Shown: positions 52,801 through 62,890, counted from the first letter of the stretch. The stretch: 64,000 nt of DNA from Odontesthes bonariensis (GCF_027942865.1 NC_134514.1:460618-524617); one strand, 5' to 3'. Notes: generated by a model not told the origin, from the sequence alone. Translations and numbers: made by a program.

Positions 52801-53616
52801 GAAACAAAGAGAAACAAAACAACAAACACACTGAAACAAAACAATAAACTATGAATAACAAACCAACTTAAACAAAAAAACAAACGAACAGACACAAAAC
52901 AACAAACTATAAACAACAAATAAACTGAAACAAAACAACAAAACAACAAACCATAAACAACAAATGAAATTAATCAAAACAACAAACGATAAACAAACAA
53001 AGTTAAACAAAACAACAGACTAACTGACACAAAATAATAAACAACAAACAAACAGATGAACGAACTGACAGAAAAATAACACAACAAACGATTAACAACA
53101 AACAAACTGAAAAAAACAAATGGACATGAAATAACAAAACAAGATTAAACAAAATAACAAACAATAAACAACAAACAAACTTAAACAACAAATAAACTTA
53201 AACAAAACAACAAAAGATAAACAACAAATAAACTTAAACAAAACAACAAAAGATAAACAACAAACAAAAAGAAAGAAACATAAATAACAGGCTCTCTGAA
53301 CTCTTCAGTTTTTCATCCCGACACAAACAGGTCTGACATGTCAGGAAGTGACCTAATTAATAACTTATTGATTAATAAAACGTATTGATCAATAAAATAA
53401 AAACTTACTGAATCAAACTGATGAAAAGTTGAAACTTTTCATCAGTTTTTGGGTCTAATCACATGTATCGATCTGTCTCTGACCCCAGCTTATCATTAAA
53501 CTCAGACTCCACGTGCTCATGACTGAAACAGAACCGGACCCACTGACCTGTGGCCCGGCGGCCCCGCTCCCCTTCATCACCATCATCATCATCACCAGCA
53601 GCTGAACGGGGTCCAT
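37884..53616 (-). CDS. mmp23: Matrix metalloproteinase-23-like protein
   Basis: Eight coding exons with matching phases: 53616-53548, 47947-47835, 44342-44203, 43293-43126, 42936-42772, 39487-39377, 39278-39152 and 38076-37884. The protein is about 361 residues (human 390). MMP23 is a membrane-bound zinc protease released by proprotein cleavage. A hydrophobic N-terminus (LLVMMMMVM) is followed by a furin-type RIKR at 40-43 and an N-glycosylation site at Asn57. The zinc motif [11 protein letters not shown] is at 176-186, with the following Met-turn at about 194. A ShKT toxin-like domain with six Cys lies at about 220-255, and an Ig-like domain is at 256-355 (FRCGTKS ... GVYTCRV). No haemopexin domain is present, as is typical of MMP23. 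Exon 1 is the least certain because it has little conserved sequence; its donor phase fits. Intron 5 holds the 9-bp array and intron 1 holds several retroelements. The paralogue (a or b) cannot be told. Confidence 0.93.
38290..38900 (-). mobile_element. Non-LTR retrotransposon ORF2 C-terminus and 3' tail
   Basis: On the minus strand about 120 codons read [12 protein letters not shown]...[17 protein letters not shown], the Cys/His region at the C-terminus of LINE ORF2. The 3' side ends in a CAAA-rich tail (38300-38335). It lies in mmp23 intron 7. Confidence 0.7.
39568..42766. repeat. 9-bp satellite array in mmp23 intron 5, about 355 units
   Basis: Units are GGGTCTGTA and GGGTCTGTT with rare GGGTCTGCT, CGGTCTGTT and GGATCTGTA. 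On the gene strand the array begins about 18 bases after the exon-5 donor (TACG/GTGACA at 42772/42771). As the unit is 9 bp it is open in several frames; on the mmp23 strand it would read (Thr-Asp-Pro)n. GGG every 9 bases on the plus strand allows G-quadruplexes. Confidence 0.97.
43690..44150 (+). mobile_element. L1/Tx1-like LINE 3' end in mmp23 intron 3
   Basis: The plus strand encodes [20 protein letters not shown] and further to SDFVE-stop. This resembles the extreme C-terminus of L1-group ORF2. A 3' UTR and an A-rich tail end at 44150. It is antisense to mmp23. Confidence 0.65.
44385..44660 (+). mobile_element. LINE reverse transcriptase scrap (YADDT)
   Basis: The plus strand reads [17 protein letters not shown], the catalytic YADD box of LINE reverse transcriptase, then stops. 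It lies in mmp23 intron 2. Confidence 0.6.
44661..45233. other. mmp23 intron 2 sequence; nothing recognised
   Basis: No repeat or coding resemblance was seen. Confidence 0.5.
45266..47344. mobile_element. MITE with GGCTGTGTTCGAA termini and internal CATACTA expansion
   Basis: Inverted termini GGCTGTGTTCGAA (45266-45278) and TTCGAACACAGCC (47332-47344) enclose about 2.1 kb. The left part is a 1.5-kb array and the right 580 bp are unique sequence. The insertion is bracketed by a 23-bp direct repeat (cagtgacacagcagtttgtt plus cag) at 45234-45256 and 47344-47366. Nine extra bases lie between the left repeat and the left terminus. Confidence 0.7.
45282..46763. repeat. CATACTACATAC(C) microsatellite-like array
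   Basis: Seven-base CATACTA/CATACCA/CATACTG/CATATTA units form a 1.5-kb array with longer blocks duplicated (for example the tgcatactacatacacatac block). It probably grew from the subterminal cgcatactac motif of the enclosing MITE. Open frames across it ([11 protein letters not shown] type) are shadows. Confidence 0.95.
47505..47700 (+). mobile_element. LINE reverse transcriptase scrap
   Basis: The plus strand reads GAPQGSA-stop-GPLLVL and then, after a frame change, [10 protein letters not shown]. These match the G.PQGS..GPLLF and YADDT boxes of LINE reverse transcriptase. Decayed, in mmp23 intron 2. Confidence 0.65.
48410..48595 (-). mobile_element. Second L2 LINE 3' UTR fragment
   Basis: This is the reverse complement of the 3' UTR part of the element at 13660-14010, for example the segment around GACCCCAATGACATGTTGGT and the TTTAGCACAAG motif. 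It lies in mmp23 intron 1. Confidence 0.8.
48700..49400 (-). pseudogene. R2/NeSL-like LINE ORF C-terminus, one in-frame stop
   Basis: The minus strand encodes [38 protein letters not shown], then a TAG stop, and continues in frame with [20 protein letters not shown] and SSQWIWIRR. This matches the C-terminal, probably restriction-like-endonuclease, part of fish R2-group retroelements. The stop stands where family members have Trp. It lies in mmp23 intron 1. Confidence 0.7.
49431..50193 (+). mobile_element. L1-type LINE 3' fragment with target-site duplication
   Basis: It encodes the ORF2 C-terminus from about 49575 ([18 protein letters not shown] ... [19 protein letters not shown]) to a stop after NNDHH at 49922. 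A 3' UTR and A-rich tail follow to about 50179. The sequence agaaacaagaatc occurs at both ends (49432-49444 and about 50181-50193) and is the likely target-site duplication. 5'-truncated, in mmp23 intron 1. Confidence 0.8.
50194..52214. other. mmp23 intron 1 middle part; little recognised
   Basis: It contains a short 10/11-bp repeat at 50735-50862 and an (AT)n(AG)n run near 51955-51975. No coding sequence was recognised. Confidence 0.5.
50735..50862. repeat. GAGCTGAGTCT repeat
   Basis: About a dozen copies of an 11-bp unit, some shortened to GAGCTGAGT. Confidence 0.92.
52215..53290. repeat. CAAA-rich array, left arm of an inverted pair
   Basis: About 1 kb of acaaac/ataaacaac units. Its outer flank (52235-52320: aagtctgtttaatctgcaga, ggccagaaac) is the reverse complement of 54120-54205. 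Confidence 0.88.
53415..53448. other. Perfect 16-bp hairpin with 2-nt loop
   Basis: AAACTGATGAAAAGTT, then ga, then its exact reverse complement. It lies about 100 bases downstream of mmp23 exon 1 on the gene strand. Confidence 0.95.
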
Positions 53617-53960
53617 GACGAGAACTGGACTCACGGATCCGGCGCGTGACTCGCCAGTCAATCAATCAGCCCGCGCGCGTCCACAGAGAACAAGCAGATT
53701 TACGCACGCGGCTCTCAGGGTTACTGAGATGAAAGCCCAGCGCGCCCCGGACTCAGATCCGGACTCAGATCCGGACTCAGATCCGGACTCAGATCCGGAC
53801 TCAGACTCCGAACCGGCTCGTGCTGCTGCTCTGACAAACTGAAGTGCACGGACCGTGCGCGCGCTGCCTCAGCGGGGCTGTCCGTGGGGGCGGGGTCAGG
53901 TGTGTGCGCGGTGTCCGTTTACACAGAGTTTAACCCGTTCAGTTCTGGTTCTGACCCGCA
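53617..53960 (-). promoter_or_regulatory. CpG-rich mmp23 5' flank
   Basis: Upstream of the mmp23 ATG (53616) the sequence is CpG-rich (cgcgcgcgtcc, gtgcgcgcgctg). It holds five copies of a 12-bp GACTCAGATCCG repeat at 53749-53808. No TATA box is evident. Assigned by position. Confidence 0.4.
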
Positions 53961-54024
53961 CAGAAACGGACCTCTGCTCGGACCGCAGGGTCCACAGAGA
54001 AGGTTCTGGTTCTGTTAAAGTTTC

Positions 54025-54240
54025 ATTAAAGTTTTTAAAGTTCATTTGTTTATCTGTTTGTTTGTTTGTTTGTTTGTTTGTTGTTTATTGTTTGCTGTTT
54101 TGTTTGTTCGTTTTATTTTTCTGTCAGTTTGTTTGTTTATCTGTTTGTTGTTTATCTGTTTGTTGTTTTGTTTCTGGCCTCTGCAGATTAAACAGACTTC
54201 CTCCTGTTGTCTGCGGGTCCAAACTATCGGGCCTCGCCGG
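54025..54240. repeat. TTTG-rich right arm of the inverted pair
   Basis: From tttgtttatctgtttgtttg to ctggcctctgcagattaaac and agacttcctcctg. It matches the reverse complement of 52215-52320 with few differences. Confidence 0.85.
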
Positions 54241-54259
54241 GCCCACTCATGGCTCTGCT

Positions 54260-54306
54260 GCAGCACACAGATCCAGATGTGGGTCACATCTGGATCTGTG
54301 TGCTGC
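54260..54306. other. Perfect 22-bp palindrome with 3-nt loop
   Basis: The left arm 54260-54281 (GCAGCACACAGATCCAGATG plus tg) and the right arm 54285-54306 are exact reverse complements around ggt. Confidence 0.96.
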
Positions 54307-54469
54307 TACACTCAGACATCTGGAGTCAGCACCGGCACAGGTGAGTCTGCTCTGGGCCGAACATGCTGACCGGTTCTGACCCGACCGGAGAAGCTGTTTA
54401 TAACAACAGAACACGTTATGGGACCAAGGTGGACCCGGAGATGGTGTGTCCTCTGTTCCCTGCTCAACT

Positions 54470-55100
54470 CAACTTTATTTAAAAAGCCTTTTAACACAGC
54501 CGTGGCTGAAACAAAGTGCTGTACAACACAAAATAAAACAAGGCATAAAACACAAGAACAATCTAAAAACAACAATAAACAACAACAACATTAAAACAAT
54601 AAAAACATTAAAACAATAACAGAAACAGAGTCTCATGCTGGGTTAAGAGCCAGGGAATAAAAACGGGTTTTAAGACGGGTTTTAATGGGCAGTGAAGGGG
54701 CCTGTCTGATATAAAACGGGAGGTCGTTCCACAGTTTCGGACCGGCAGCAGAAAAGGCTCCGTCTCCTCTGAGCTTCCGTTTGGCCCCCGGTACCTCCAG
54801 CTGATCAGCTGACCTGAGGCCCCGGGCAGGAGCAGCTCAGAGAGGTAAGGCGGGGCGAGTCCATTTAAAGATTTAAAAACAAATAAGAGAATCTTAAAAT
54901 GGACTCTGAAATGCACGGGCAGCCAGTGGAGGGAGGCTGAGCGATGTGCTCCCTCTGGTGCTCCAGTCAGGAGGCGAGCGGCAGCGTTTTGGACCAACTG
55001 GAGACGTGCGAGGGAGGACCGGCTGACTCCAACATAAAGAGCAGTAATCAGCAGTAATCCAGCCCAGATGTGATGAAGGCTGGATTACTGTGTCAGTGCG
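54470..55100 (-). mobile_element. LINE ORF2 C-terminus with 3' UTR
   Basis: The minus strand reads YVGVSRSSLARLQLVQNAAA, RLLTGAP, then SLHWLPVHFRVHFKILLFVF and KSLNGLAPPYLSELL. This is the highly repeated fish LINE ORF2 C-terminus. It is frame-shifted near 55000 and decays after the SELL segment. The 3' end contains TTGTACAGCACTTTG and AAATAAAGTTGAGTTGAG. Confidence 0.85.
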
Positions 55101-55318
55101 TGCGTGCGAGGGAGGGCTTCCCCTCAGCTGCCTGAGATAAAAAAAGCTGAACTTCACTGCACACATTTAAAATCACCGTCCATCTTAAAACCTTCTTCCT
55201 GTGGCGGCGTTTTCCTCCTCAGACCCTCGTGGTCACATGTTTCTAACCCCAGAGATTAATGCTCTGAGTTCTGAGTTCTGTCAGTGGTTCTGTTCACCTG
55301 CTGCTCTCCCATGGTGCC

Positions 55319-55450
55319 TGTCTCAGGGCCCCCGGGGCCCCCGGGGCCCCCCGGGCCCCCGGCCCCCCCGGCCCCCCGGGCCCCCCGGCCCCCCGGCAGC
55401 ACGTCGCCCTGGCAGCAGGAGGAGGAGGCCGACTTTCAGAGGGAGCTGAG
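55319..55450 (+). other. GC-rich segment with a possible collagen-like exon
   Basis: After a CTGTCTCAG acceptor-like sequence the plus strand can be read as Gly-Pro-Pro repeats and then STSPWQQEEEADFQRELRDD. A gggccccc repeat could give this by chance, and no clear donor follows. I do not recognise a family. Confidence 0.2.
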
Positions 55451-55639
55451 AGATGACGATTTAATTACATCTGTGTCCATTCATCCGTCCGTCTGCACAC
55501 ACACAAACACAGTCCGCCGGCAGGTTCCCACAACTCTTCTTCTTCTGTCTGCGGCTGAAAGGACCGGCTGTTTCTACAGGCTGCTGGTCGTCACCGGCAA
55601 CCGGCGGCCAACGAAAACTGCAGGTCAGACTGGAGGTTT

Positions 55640-55850
55640 CAGCACTCTGCTACAAAGTTCTGATGGGCCCAGTTCTGTTCTGATGGGCCCAGTTCTGTTC
55701 TGATGGGCCAGGTTCTGATGGGCCAGGTTCTGAGGGGCCAGGTTCTGAGGGGCCAGGTTCTGAGGGGCGAGGTTCTGATGGGCCAGGTTCTGATGGGCCA
55801 GGTTGTGGACCAAAACCTCCAAAACCTCCAAAACCTCCAAAACCTTCAAA
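55640..55850. repeat. GGTTCTGATGGGCCA and AAAACCTCC repeats
   Basis: About nine copies of a 15-bp unit followed by five of AAAACCTCCA. Together they lead directly into the 31-bp array. Confidence 0.9.
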
Positions 55851-58800
55851 ACCAAGCTCTGATGGTTCCTAGATGAGATAAAGGGAGCTCTGATGGTTCC
55901 TAGATGCGATAAAGGGAGCTTTGATGTTTCCTAGATGAGATAAAGGGAGCTCTGATGTTTCCTAGATGCGATAAAGGGAGCTTTGATGTTTCCTAAATGA
56001 GATAAAGGGAGCTCTGATGTTTCCTAAATGAGATAAAGGGAGCTCTGATGTTTCCTAGATGAGATAAAGGGAGCTCTGATGTTTCCTAGTTGAGATAAAG
56101 GGAGCTCTGATGTTTCCTAGTTGAGATAAAGGGAGCTCTGATGTTTCCTAAATGAGATAAAGGGAGCTCTGATGTTTCCTAGATGAGATAAAGGGAGCTC
56201 TGATGTTTCCTAAATGAGATAAAGGGAGCTCTGATGTTTCCTAAATGAGATAAAGGGAGCTCTGATGTTTCCTAGTTGAGATAATGGGAGCTCTGATGTT
56301 TCCTAAATGAGATAAAGGGAGCTCTGATGTTTCCTAGATGAGATAAAGGGAGCTCTGATGTTTCCTAAATGAGATAAAGGGAGCTCTGATGTTTCCTAGT
56401 TGAGATAAAGGGAGCTCTGATGTTTCCTAAATGAGATAAAGGGAGCTCTGATGTTTCCTAAATGAGATAAAGGGAGCTCTGATGTTTCCTAGATGAGATA
56501 AAGGGAGCTCTGATGGTTCCTAGATGAGATAAAGGGAGCTCTGATGTTTCCTAGTTGAGATAATGGGAGCTCTGATGTTTCCTAAATGAGATAAAGGGAG
56601 CTCTGATGTTTCCTAGTTGAGATAAAGGGAGCTCTGATGTTTCCTAAATGAGATAAAGGGAGCTCTGATGTTTCCTAAATGAGATAAAGGGAGCTCTGAT
56701 GTTTCCTAGATGAGATAAAGGGAGCTCTGATGGTTCCTAGATGAGATAAAGGGAGCTCTGATGTTTCCTAGTTGAGATAATGGGAGCTCTGATGTTTCCT
56801 AAATGAGATAAAGGGAGCTCTGATGTTTCCTAGATGAGATACAGGGAGCTCTGATGGTTCCTAGATGAGATAAAGGGAGCTCTGATGGTTCCTAGATGCG
56901 ATAAAGGGAGCTTTGATGTTTCCTAAATGAGATAAAGGGAGCTCTGATGGTTCCTAGATGCGATAAAGGGAGCTTTGATGTTTCCTAAATGAGATAAAGG
57001 GAGCTCTGATGTTTCCTAAATGAGATAAAGGGAGCTCTGATGTTTCCTAGATGAGATAAAGGGAGCTCTGATGTTTCCTAGTTGAGATAAAGGGAGCTCT
57101 GATGTTTCCTAGTTGAGATAAAGGGAGCTCTGATGTTTCCTAAATGAGATAAAGGGAGCTCTGATGTTTCCTAGATGAGATAAAGGGAGCTCTGATGGTT
57201 CCTAGATGAGATAAAGGGAGCTCTGATGTTTCCTAGTTGAGATAATGGGAGCTCTGATGTTTCCTAAATGAGATAAAGGGAGCTCTGATGTTTCCTAGAT
57301 GAGATACAGGGAGCTCTGATGGTTCCTAGATGAGATAAAGGGAGCTCTGATGGTTCCTAGATGAGATAAAGGGAGCTCTGATGGTTCCTAGATGAGATAA
57401 AGGGAGCTCTGATGTTTCCTAGATGAGATAAAGGAAGCTCTGATGGTTCCTAGATGAGATAAAGGGAGCTCTGATGGTTCCTAGATGAGATAAAGGGAGC
57501 TCTGATGTTTCCTAGTTGAGATAATGGGAGCTCTGATGTTTCCTAAATGAGATAAAGGGAGCTCTGATGTTTCCTAGATGAGATACAGGGAGCTCTGATG
57601 GTTCCTAGATGAGATAAAGGGAGCTCTGATGGTTCCTAGATGAGATAAAGGGAGCTCTGATGGTTCCTAGATGAGATAAAGGGAGCTCTGATGTTTCCTA
57701 GATGAGATAAAGGAAGCTCTGATGGTTCCTAGATGAGATAAAGGGAGCTCTGATGGTTCCTAGATGAGATAAAGGAAGCTCTGATGGTTCCTAGATGAGA
57801 TAAAGGGAGCTCTGATGGTTCCTAGATGCGATAAAGGGAGCTTTGATGTTTCCTAGTTGAGATAAAGGGAGCTCTGATGGTTCCTAGATGCGATAAAGGG
57901 AGCTTTGATGTTTCCTAAATGAGATAAAGGGAGCTCTGATGTTTCCTAGATGAGATAAAGGGAGCTCTGATGTTTCCTAGATGAGATAAAGGGAGCTCTG
58001 ATGTTTCCTAGTTGAGATAATGGGAGCTCTGATGTTTCCTAAATGAGATAAAGGGAGCTCTGATGTTTCCTAGATGAGATACAGGGAGCTCTGATGGTTC
58101 CTAGATGAGATAAAGGGAGCTCTGATGGTTCCTAGATGAGATAAAGGGAGCTCTGATGGTTCCTAGATGAGATAAAGGGAGCTCTGATGTTTCCTAGATG
58201 AGATAAAGGAAGCTCTGATGGTTCCTAGATGAGATAAAGGGAGCTCTGATGGTTCCTAGATGAGATAAAGGGAGCTTTGATGGTTCCTAGATGAGATAAA
58301 GGGAGCTCTGATGTTTCCTAGATGAGATAAAGGGAGCTCTGATGTTTCCTAAATGAGATAAAGGGAGCTCTGATGTTTCCTAGATGAGATAAAGGAAGCT
58401 CTGATGTTTCCTAGATGAGATAAAGGGAGCTCTGATGTTTCCTAAATGAGATAAAGGGAGCTCTGATGTTTCCTAGTTGAGATAATGGGAGCTCTGATGT
58501 TTCCTAAATGAGATAAAGGGAGCTCTGATGTTTCCTAAATGAGATAAAGGGAGCTCTGATGTTTCCTAGTTGAGATAAAGGGAGCTCTGAGGTTTCCTAG
58601 ATGAGATAAAGGGAGCTTTGATGTTTCCTAAATGAGATAAAGGGAGCTCTGATGTTTCCTAGATGAGATAAAGGGAGCTCTGATGTTTCCTAAATGAGAT
58701 AAAGGGAGCTCTGATGGTTCCTAGATGAGATAAAGGGAGCTCTGATGTTTCCTAAATGAGATAAAGGGAGCTCTGATATTTCCTAGTTGAGATAAAGGGA

Positions 58801-60970
58801 GCTCTGATGTTTCCTAAATGAGATAAAGGGAGCTCTGATGTTTCCTAGATGAGATAAAGGGAACTCTGATGTTTCCTAGATGAGATAAAGGGAGCTCTGA
58901 TGGTTCCTAGATGAGATAAAGGGAGCTCTGATGTTTCCTAGATAAGATAAAGGGAGCTCTGATGTTTCCTAGTTGAGATAAAGGGAGCTCTGATGTTTCC
59001 TAGATGAGATAAAGGAAGCTCTGATGTTTCCTAGATGAGATAAAGGAAGCTCTGATGTTTCCTAGATGAGATAAAGGGAGCTCTGATGTTTCCTAGTTGA
59101 GATAAAGGGAGCTCTGATGTTTCCTAAATGAGATAAAGGGAGCTCTGATGTTTCCTAGATGAGATAAAGGGAACTCTGATGTTTCCTAGATGAGATAAAG
59201 GGAGCTCTGATGGTTCCTAGATGAGATAAAGGGAGCTCTGATGTTTCCTAGATAAGATAAAGGGAGCTCTGATGTTTCCTAGTTGAGATAAAGGGAGCTC
59301 TGATGTTTCCTAGATGAGATAAAGGAAGCTCTGATGTTTACTAGATGAGATAAAGGAAGCTCTGATGTTTCCTAGATGAGATAAAGGGAGCTCTGATGTT
59401 TCCTAGTTGAGATAAAGGGAGCTCTGATGTTTCCTAGATGAGATAAAGGGAGCTCTGAGGTTTCCTAAACAAGATAAAGGGAGCTCTGATGTTTCCTAGA
59501 TGAGATAAAGGGAGCTCTGATGTTTCCTAGATAAGATAAAGGGAGCTCTGATGTTTCCTAGATGAGATAAAGGGAGCTCTGATGTTTCCTAAATGAGATA
59601 AAGGGAGCTCTGATGTTTCCTAGATGAGATAAAGGGAGCTCTGATGTTTCCTAAATGAGATAAAGGGAGCTCTGATGTTTCCTAAATGAGATAAAGGGAG
59701 CTCTGATGTTTCCTAGTTGAGATAAAGGGAGCTCTGATGTTTCCTAGATGAGATAAAGGGAACTCTGATGTTTCCTAGATGAGATAAAGGGAGCTCTGAT
59801 GGTTCCTAGATGAGATAAAGGGAGCTCTGATGTTTCCTAGATAAGATAAAGGGAGCTCTGATGTTTCCTAGATGAGATAAAGGGAGCTCTGATGTTTCCT
59901 AGATGAGATAAAGGAAGCTCTGATGTTTCCTAGATGAGATAAAGGAAGCTCTGATGTTTCCTAGATGAGATAAAGGGAGCTCTGATGTTTCCTAGTTGAG
60001 ATAAAGGGAGCTCTGATGTTTCCTAGATGAGATAAAGGGAGCTCTGAGGTTTCCTAAACAAGATAAAGGGAGCTCTGATGTTTCCTAGATGAGATAAAGG
60101 GAGCTCTGATGTTTCCTAGATAAGATAAAGGGAGCTCTGATGTTTCCTAGATGAGATAAAGGGAGCTCTGATGTTTCCTAAATGAGATAAAGGGAGCTCT
60201 GATGTTTCCTAGATGAGATAAAGGGAGCTCTGATGTTTCCTAGATGAGATAAAGGGAGCTCTGATGTTTCCTAGATGAGATAAGGGGAGCTCTGATGTTT
60301 CCTAGATGAGATAAAGGAAGCTCTGATGTTTCCTAAATGAGATAAAGGGAGCTCTGAGGTTTCCTAGATGAGATAAAGGGAGCTCTGATGTTTCCTAGAT
60401 GAGATAAAGGGAGCTCTGATGTTTCCTAAATGAGATAAAGGGAGCTCTGATGTTTCCTAAATGAGATAAAGGGAGCTCTGATGTTTCCTAGATGAGATAA
60501 GGGGAGCTCTGATGTTTCCTAGATGAGATAAAGGAAGCTCTGATGTTTCCTAGATGAGATAAAGGAAGCTCTGATGTTTCTTAAACAAGATAAAGGGAGC
60601 TCTGATGTTTCCTAAATGAGATAAAGGGAGCTCTGATGTTTCCTAGATGAGATAAGGGGAGCTCTGATGTTTCCTAGATGAGATAAAGGAAGCTCTGATG
60701 TTTCCTAGATGAGATAAAGGAAGCTCTGATGTTTCCTAGATGAGATAAAGGAAGCTCTGATGTTTCTTAAACAAGATAAAGGGAGCTCTGATGTTTCCTA
60801 AATGAGATAAAGGGAGCTCTGATGTTTCCTAGATGAGATAAGGGGAGCTCTGATGTTTCCTAGATGAGATAAAGGAAGCTCTGATGTTTCCTAGATGAGA
60901 TAAAGGAAGCTCTGATGTTTCCTAGATGAGATAAGGGGAGCTCTGATGTTTCCTAGATGAGATAAGGGGA
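55851..60970. repeat. 31-bp satellite array, about 165 units (5.1 kb)
   Basis: The unit contains GATGTTTCCTAGATGAGATA and AAGGGAGCTCT. Variant sites are taga/taaa/tagt, gatgttt/gatggtt and ggga/ggaa. The rare gatacagg variant at 56842, 57307, 57586 and 58082 is spaced 15, 9 and 16 units exactly, so there are no net indels and longer blocks are duplicated. On the minus strand each unit holds CTTTATCTCATCTAG/G, which resembles a 3' splice site. Confidence 0.97.
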
Positions 60971-60980
60971 GCCTCTTACT

Positions 60981-61035
60981 CACCTCTTCCTCCTCACCTG
61001 CTCTGGTGGGAGGGGCTTGGAGCCCGAGAACAGGT
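60981..61035 (-). other. Possible exon end beside the 31-bp array
   Basis: On the minus strand the sequence reads VHAHLFSGSKPLPPEQ and ends at AGCAG/GTGAGG (about 61000) or AAGAG/GTGAGT (about 60986). The array starts 10-25 bases later. It fits the donor-next-to-array pattern of this window but is short and matches no family I know. Confidence 0.25.
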
Positions 61036-61082
61036 GGGCGTGTACAACCCCCCCCCCCAACACTGACTCCCCCATGACATCA

Positions 61083-61285
61083 TCAGTAATTCAATTCAAT
61101 TCATTTTTATTTATATAGCGCCAAATACAACAAATGTCATCTCAAGGCACTTAGATAATAAAGTCCAATTCAAGCCAATTGGAATTTAATTCATTGTAAT
61201 CATAATTATTCATAAAATAATCGAATTGGTTCATATAGAGCCAACTTAAAAACAATTTCCTAGCTAAGGAAACCAACAGATTTTT
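61083..61285. mobile_element. Fish interspersed repeat (LINE 3' end-like)
   Basis: ATTTATATAGCGCCAAATAC, then ctcaaggcacttagataata and CTAAGGAAACCAACAG form a common fish interspersed repeat, probably a non-LTR 3' end in minus orientation. Confidence 0.6.
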
Positions 61286-61617
61286 TTTTTTTCGTCCAAT
61301 CTCTCGTCCTGAGCGTAAACAGAGTAAACAAACACAAGGACACGTCAGAGTCAGACTTTACTGAGAACAGAACCTTCATCACATCATCATCATCACAGAC
61401 TGATTATTGTCCAGGAGCGCTCACTCTGCCTCAGCTCTTCTTCTGTGGTCACACTGGTTCCTGTTCCAGGTTCTGAGCAGGTCAGCAGCTCTCACAGATC
61501 CAGGAGCCCCTCGGGGGTTCTGGCAGGTCGGGTCAAACAGTGAAAACAACAGGAAGTCCCATCAGAAACTACGGTGATGTCACAGGGCCTCCTCCTTCCC
61601 ATCAGCCCCTGCAGCGC

Positions 61618-61712
61618 CATCGGGGCGTCCCCCCGGATCGGGGCGTCCCCCCGGATCGGGACGTCCCCCCGGATCGGGGCGTCCCCCCGGATCGGGGCTC
61701 CCCCCCGGATCG
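61618..61712. repeat. 18-bp GGGGCGTCCCCCCGGATC repeat
   Basis: Five copies. The overlapping plus-strand open frame (PPDRGVPPDRDV ...) is probably a shadow. Confidence 0.93.
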
Positions 61713-61889
61713 ATGCACCTCAGACCCGGGACGGCCAACAGAACCTGAGGAGGAGGACCAGGAAGATGAGAGCAGTTCTGAGGAGAGACAGAAAGGGACT
61801 GAGGAGGACTCCTCTCACCTCAAGGCTCATGGAGACCAGAGGCCCCGCCCACTTCTTCTTCTGGTTGGACCGCCCGAGACGCCATCATC

Positions 61890-62080
61890 CTGACGGATCC
61901 GCTCTGAGCTGAAAGACGAGCGCGTTCAGGAGATTCTTCAGAACCAGTCTGCTTGTTTCACACTGAAACCTGAGCACAGGTGTGTGACCTCTGACCTGCA
62001 GGAGGAAGCTGAGCAGCGAGGACCCCCGGTGGCCGCGGCACGCTACTGCAGCCAGCATTCTCCTCCAAAGCTGAAGCAAC
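61890..62080 (-). other. Weak coding-like segments
   Basis: The minus strand has CETSRLVLKNLLNALVFQLR after a TTTCAG acceptor-like site, and farther upstream LLQLWRRMLAAVACRGHRGS before a CTGCAG/GTCAGA donor-like site. The pattern could be two small exons. No family was recognised. Confidence 0.2.
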
Positions 62081-62224
62081 CAGGACGAGCTCTGATTGGC
62101 TGATTCTTCGTGATGAAAGCAGCAGAATTCAGGCGCTTCCTCACAGCACCGTATTTTCTTTAAGTTTTGATTTTCTCATCCAACGCTACAAAAATCAAAA
62201 CCTAAAAAAACCACGGAGCTGCAG

Positions 62225-62350
62225 CGGCAGGGGGCGGGGCCTCGTGGCGAGGCGGCAGAGGGCGGGGCCTCGTGGCGAGGCGGCAGGGCCTCGTGGCGAG
62301 GCGGCAGGGCCTCGTGGCGAGGCGGCAGGGGGCGGGGCCTCGTGGCGAGT
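62225..62350. repeat. GGCGGCAGGGCCTCGTGGCGA repeat-type array
   Basis: Five to six copies of a 21-29-bp GC-rich unit (core GGGCCTCGTGGCGAGGCGG). Confidence 0.93.
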
Positions 62351-62659
62351 GTTGGCGGCGACCCCAGGTCCCGTTAACCCGAGCAGCATCTCTCCTGGAT
62401 GGACACACAGACAGATTTATTGATCCCTCAGAGGAAACAAACACAATAAACGAGTCAAACATAAGTCGGTCTGAGTCTGTAACCATGACAACACAGCAGA
62501 GGAAGAGGAGGCCGGTCAGCATCAGTGTGAACCAGCGTCTGAGTTCAGAGTTTCACATCTCAGGCAGAACAAAAACACCTTTAACACGAGACTCAGTGAT
62601 GAAGAGCCGCTCCTCTTCCTCCTCTGCCACAAACCGCTGATCTCATCAGGCCCAGCCCA

Positions 62660-62745
62660 CCAGTGGAGCTCCTCAGGGGTCCATGTTGGAGCTCCTCAGG
62701 GGTCCATGTTGGAGCTCCTCAGGGGTCCATGTTGGAGCTCCTTTT
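62660..62745. repeat. 26-bp TTGGAGCTCCTCAGGGGTCC repeat
   Basis: Three to four tandem copies. Confidence 0.9.
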
Positions 62746-62890
62746 GTTTGAAATCTTCTTCAACTCAAACCAACATGAACCCAGAGGAGTCCACACCTGG
62801 TGCACGCCCGTCCGCCCAATTCATCGAGGATGCTTCTGAGGTGACTTCAGACAACTGGCTGTCCCAGAATGCAGTGCGGCACAAATAAAG

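Noticed and set aside
52230-52949. Membrane protein rich in Phe, Leu, Val and Cys on the minus strand
   Set aside because: Translation of a CAAA/TTTG-rich array; the hydrophobic look comes from TTTG repeats.
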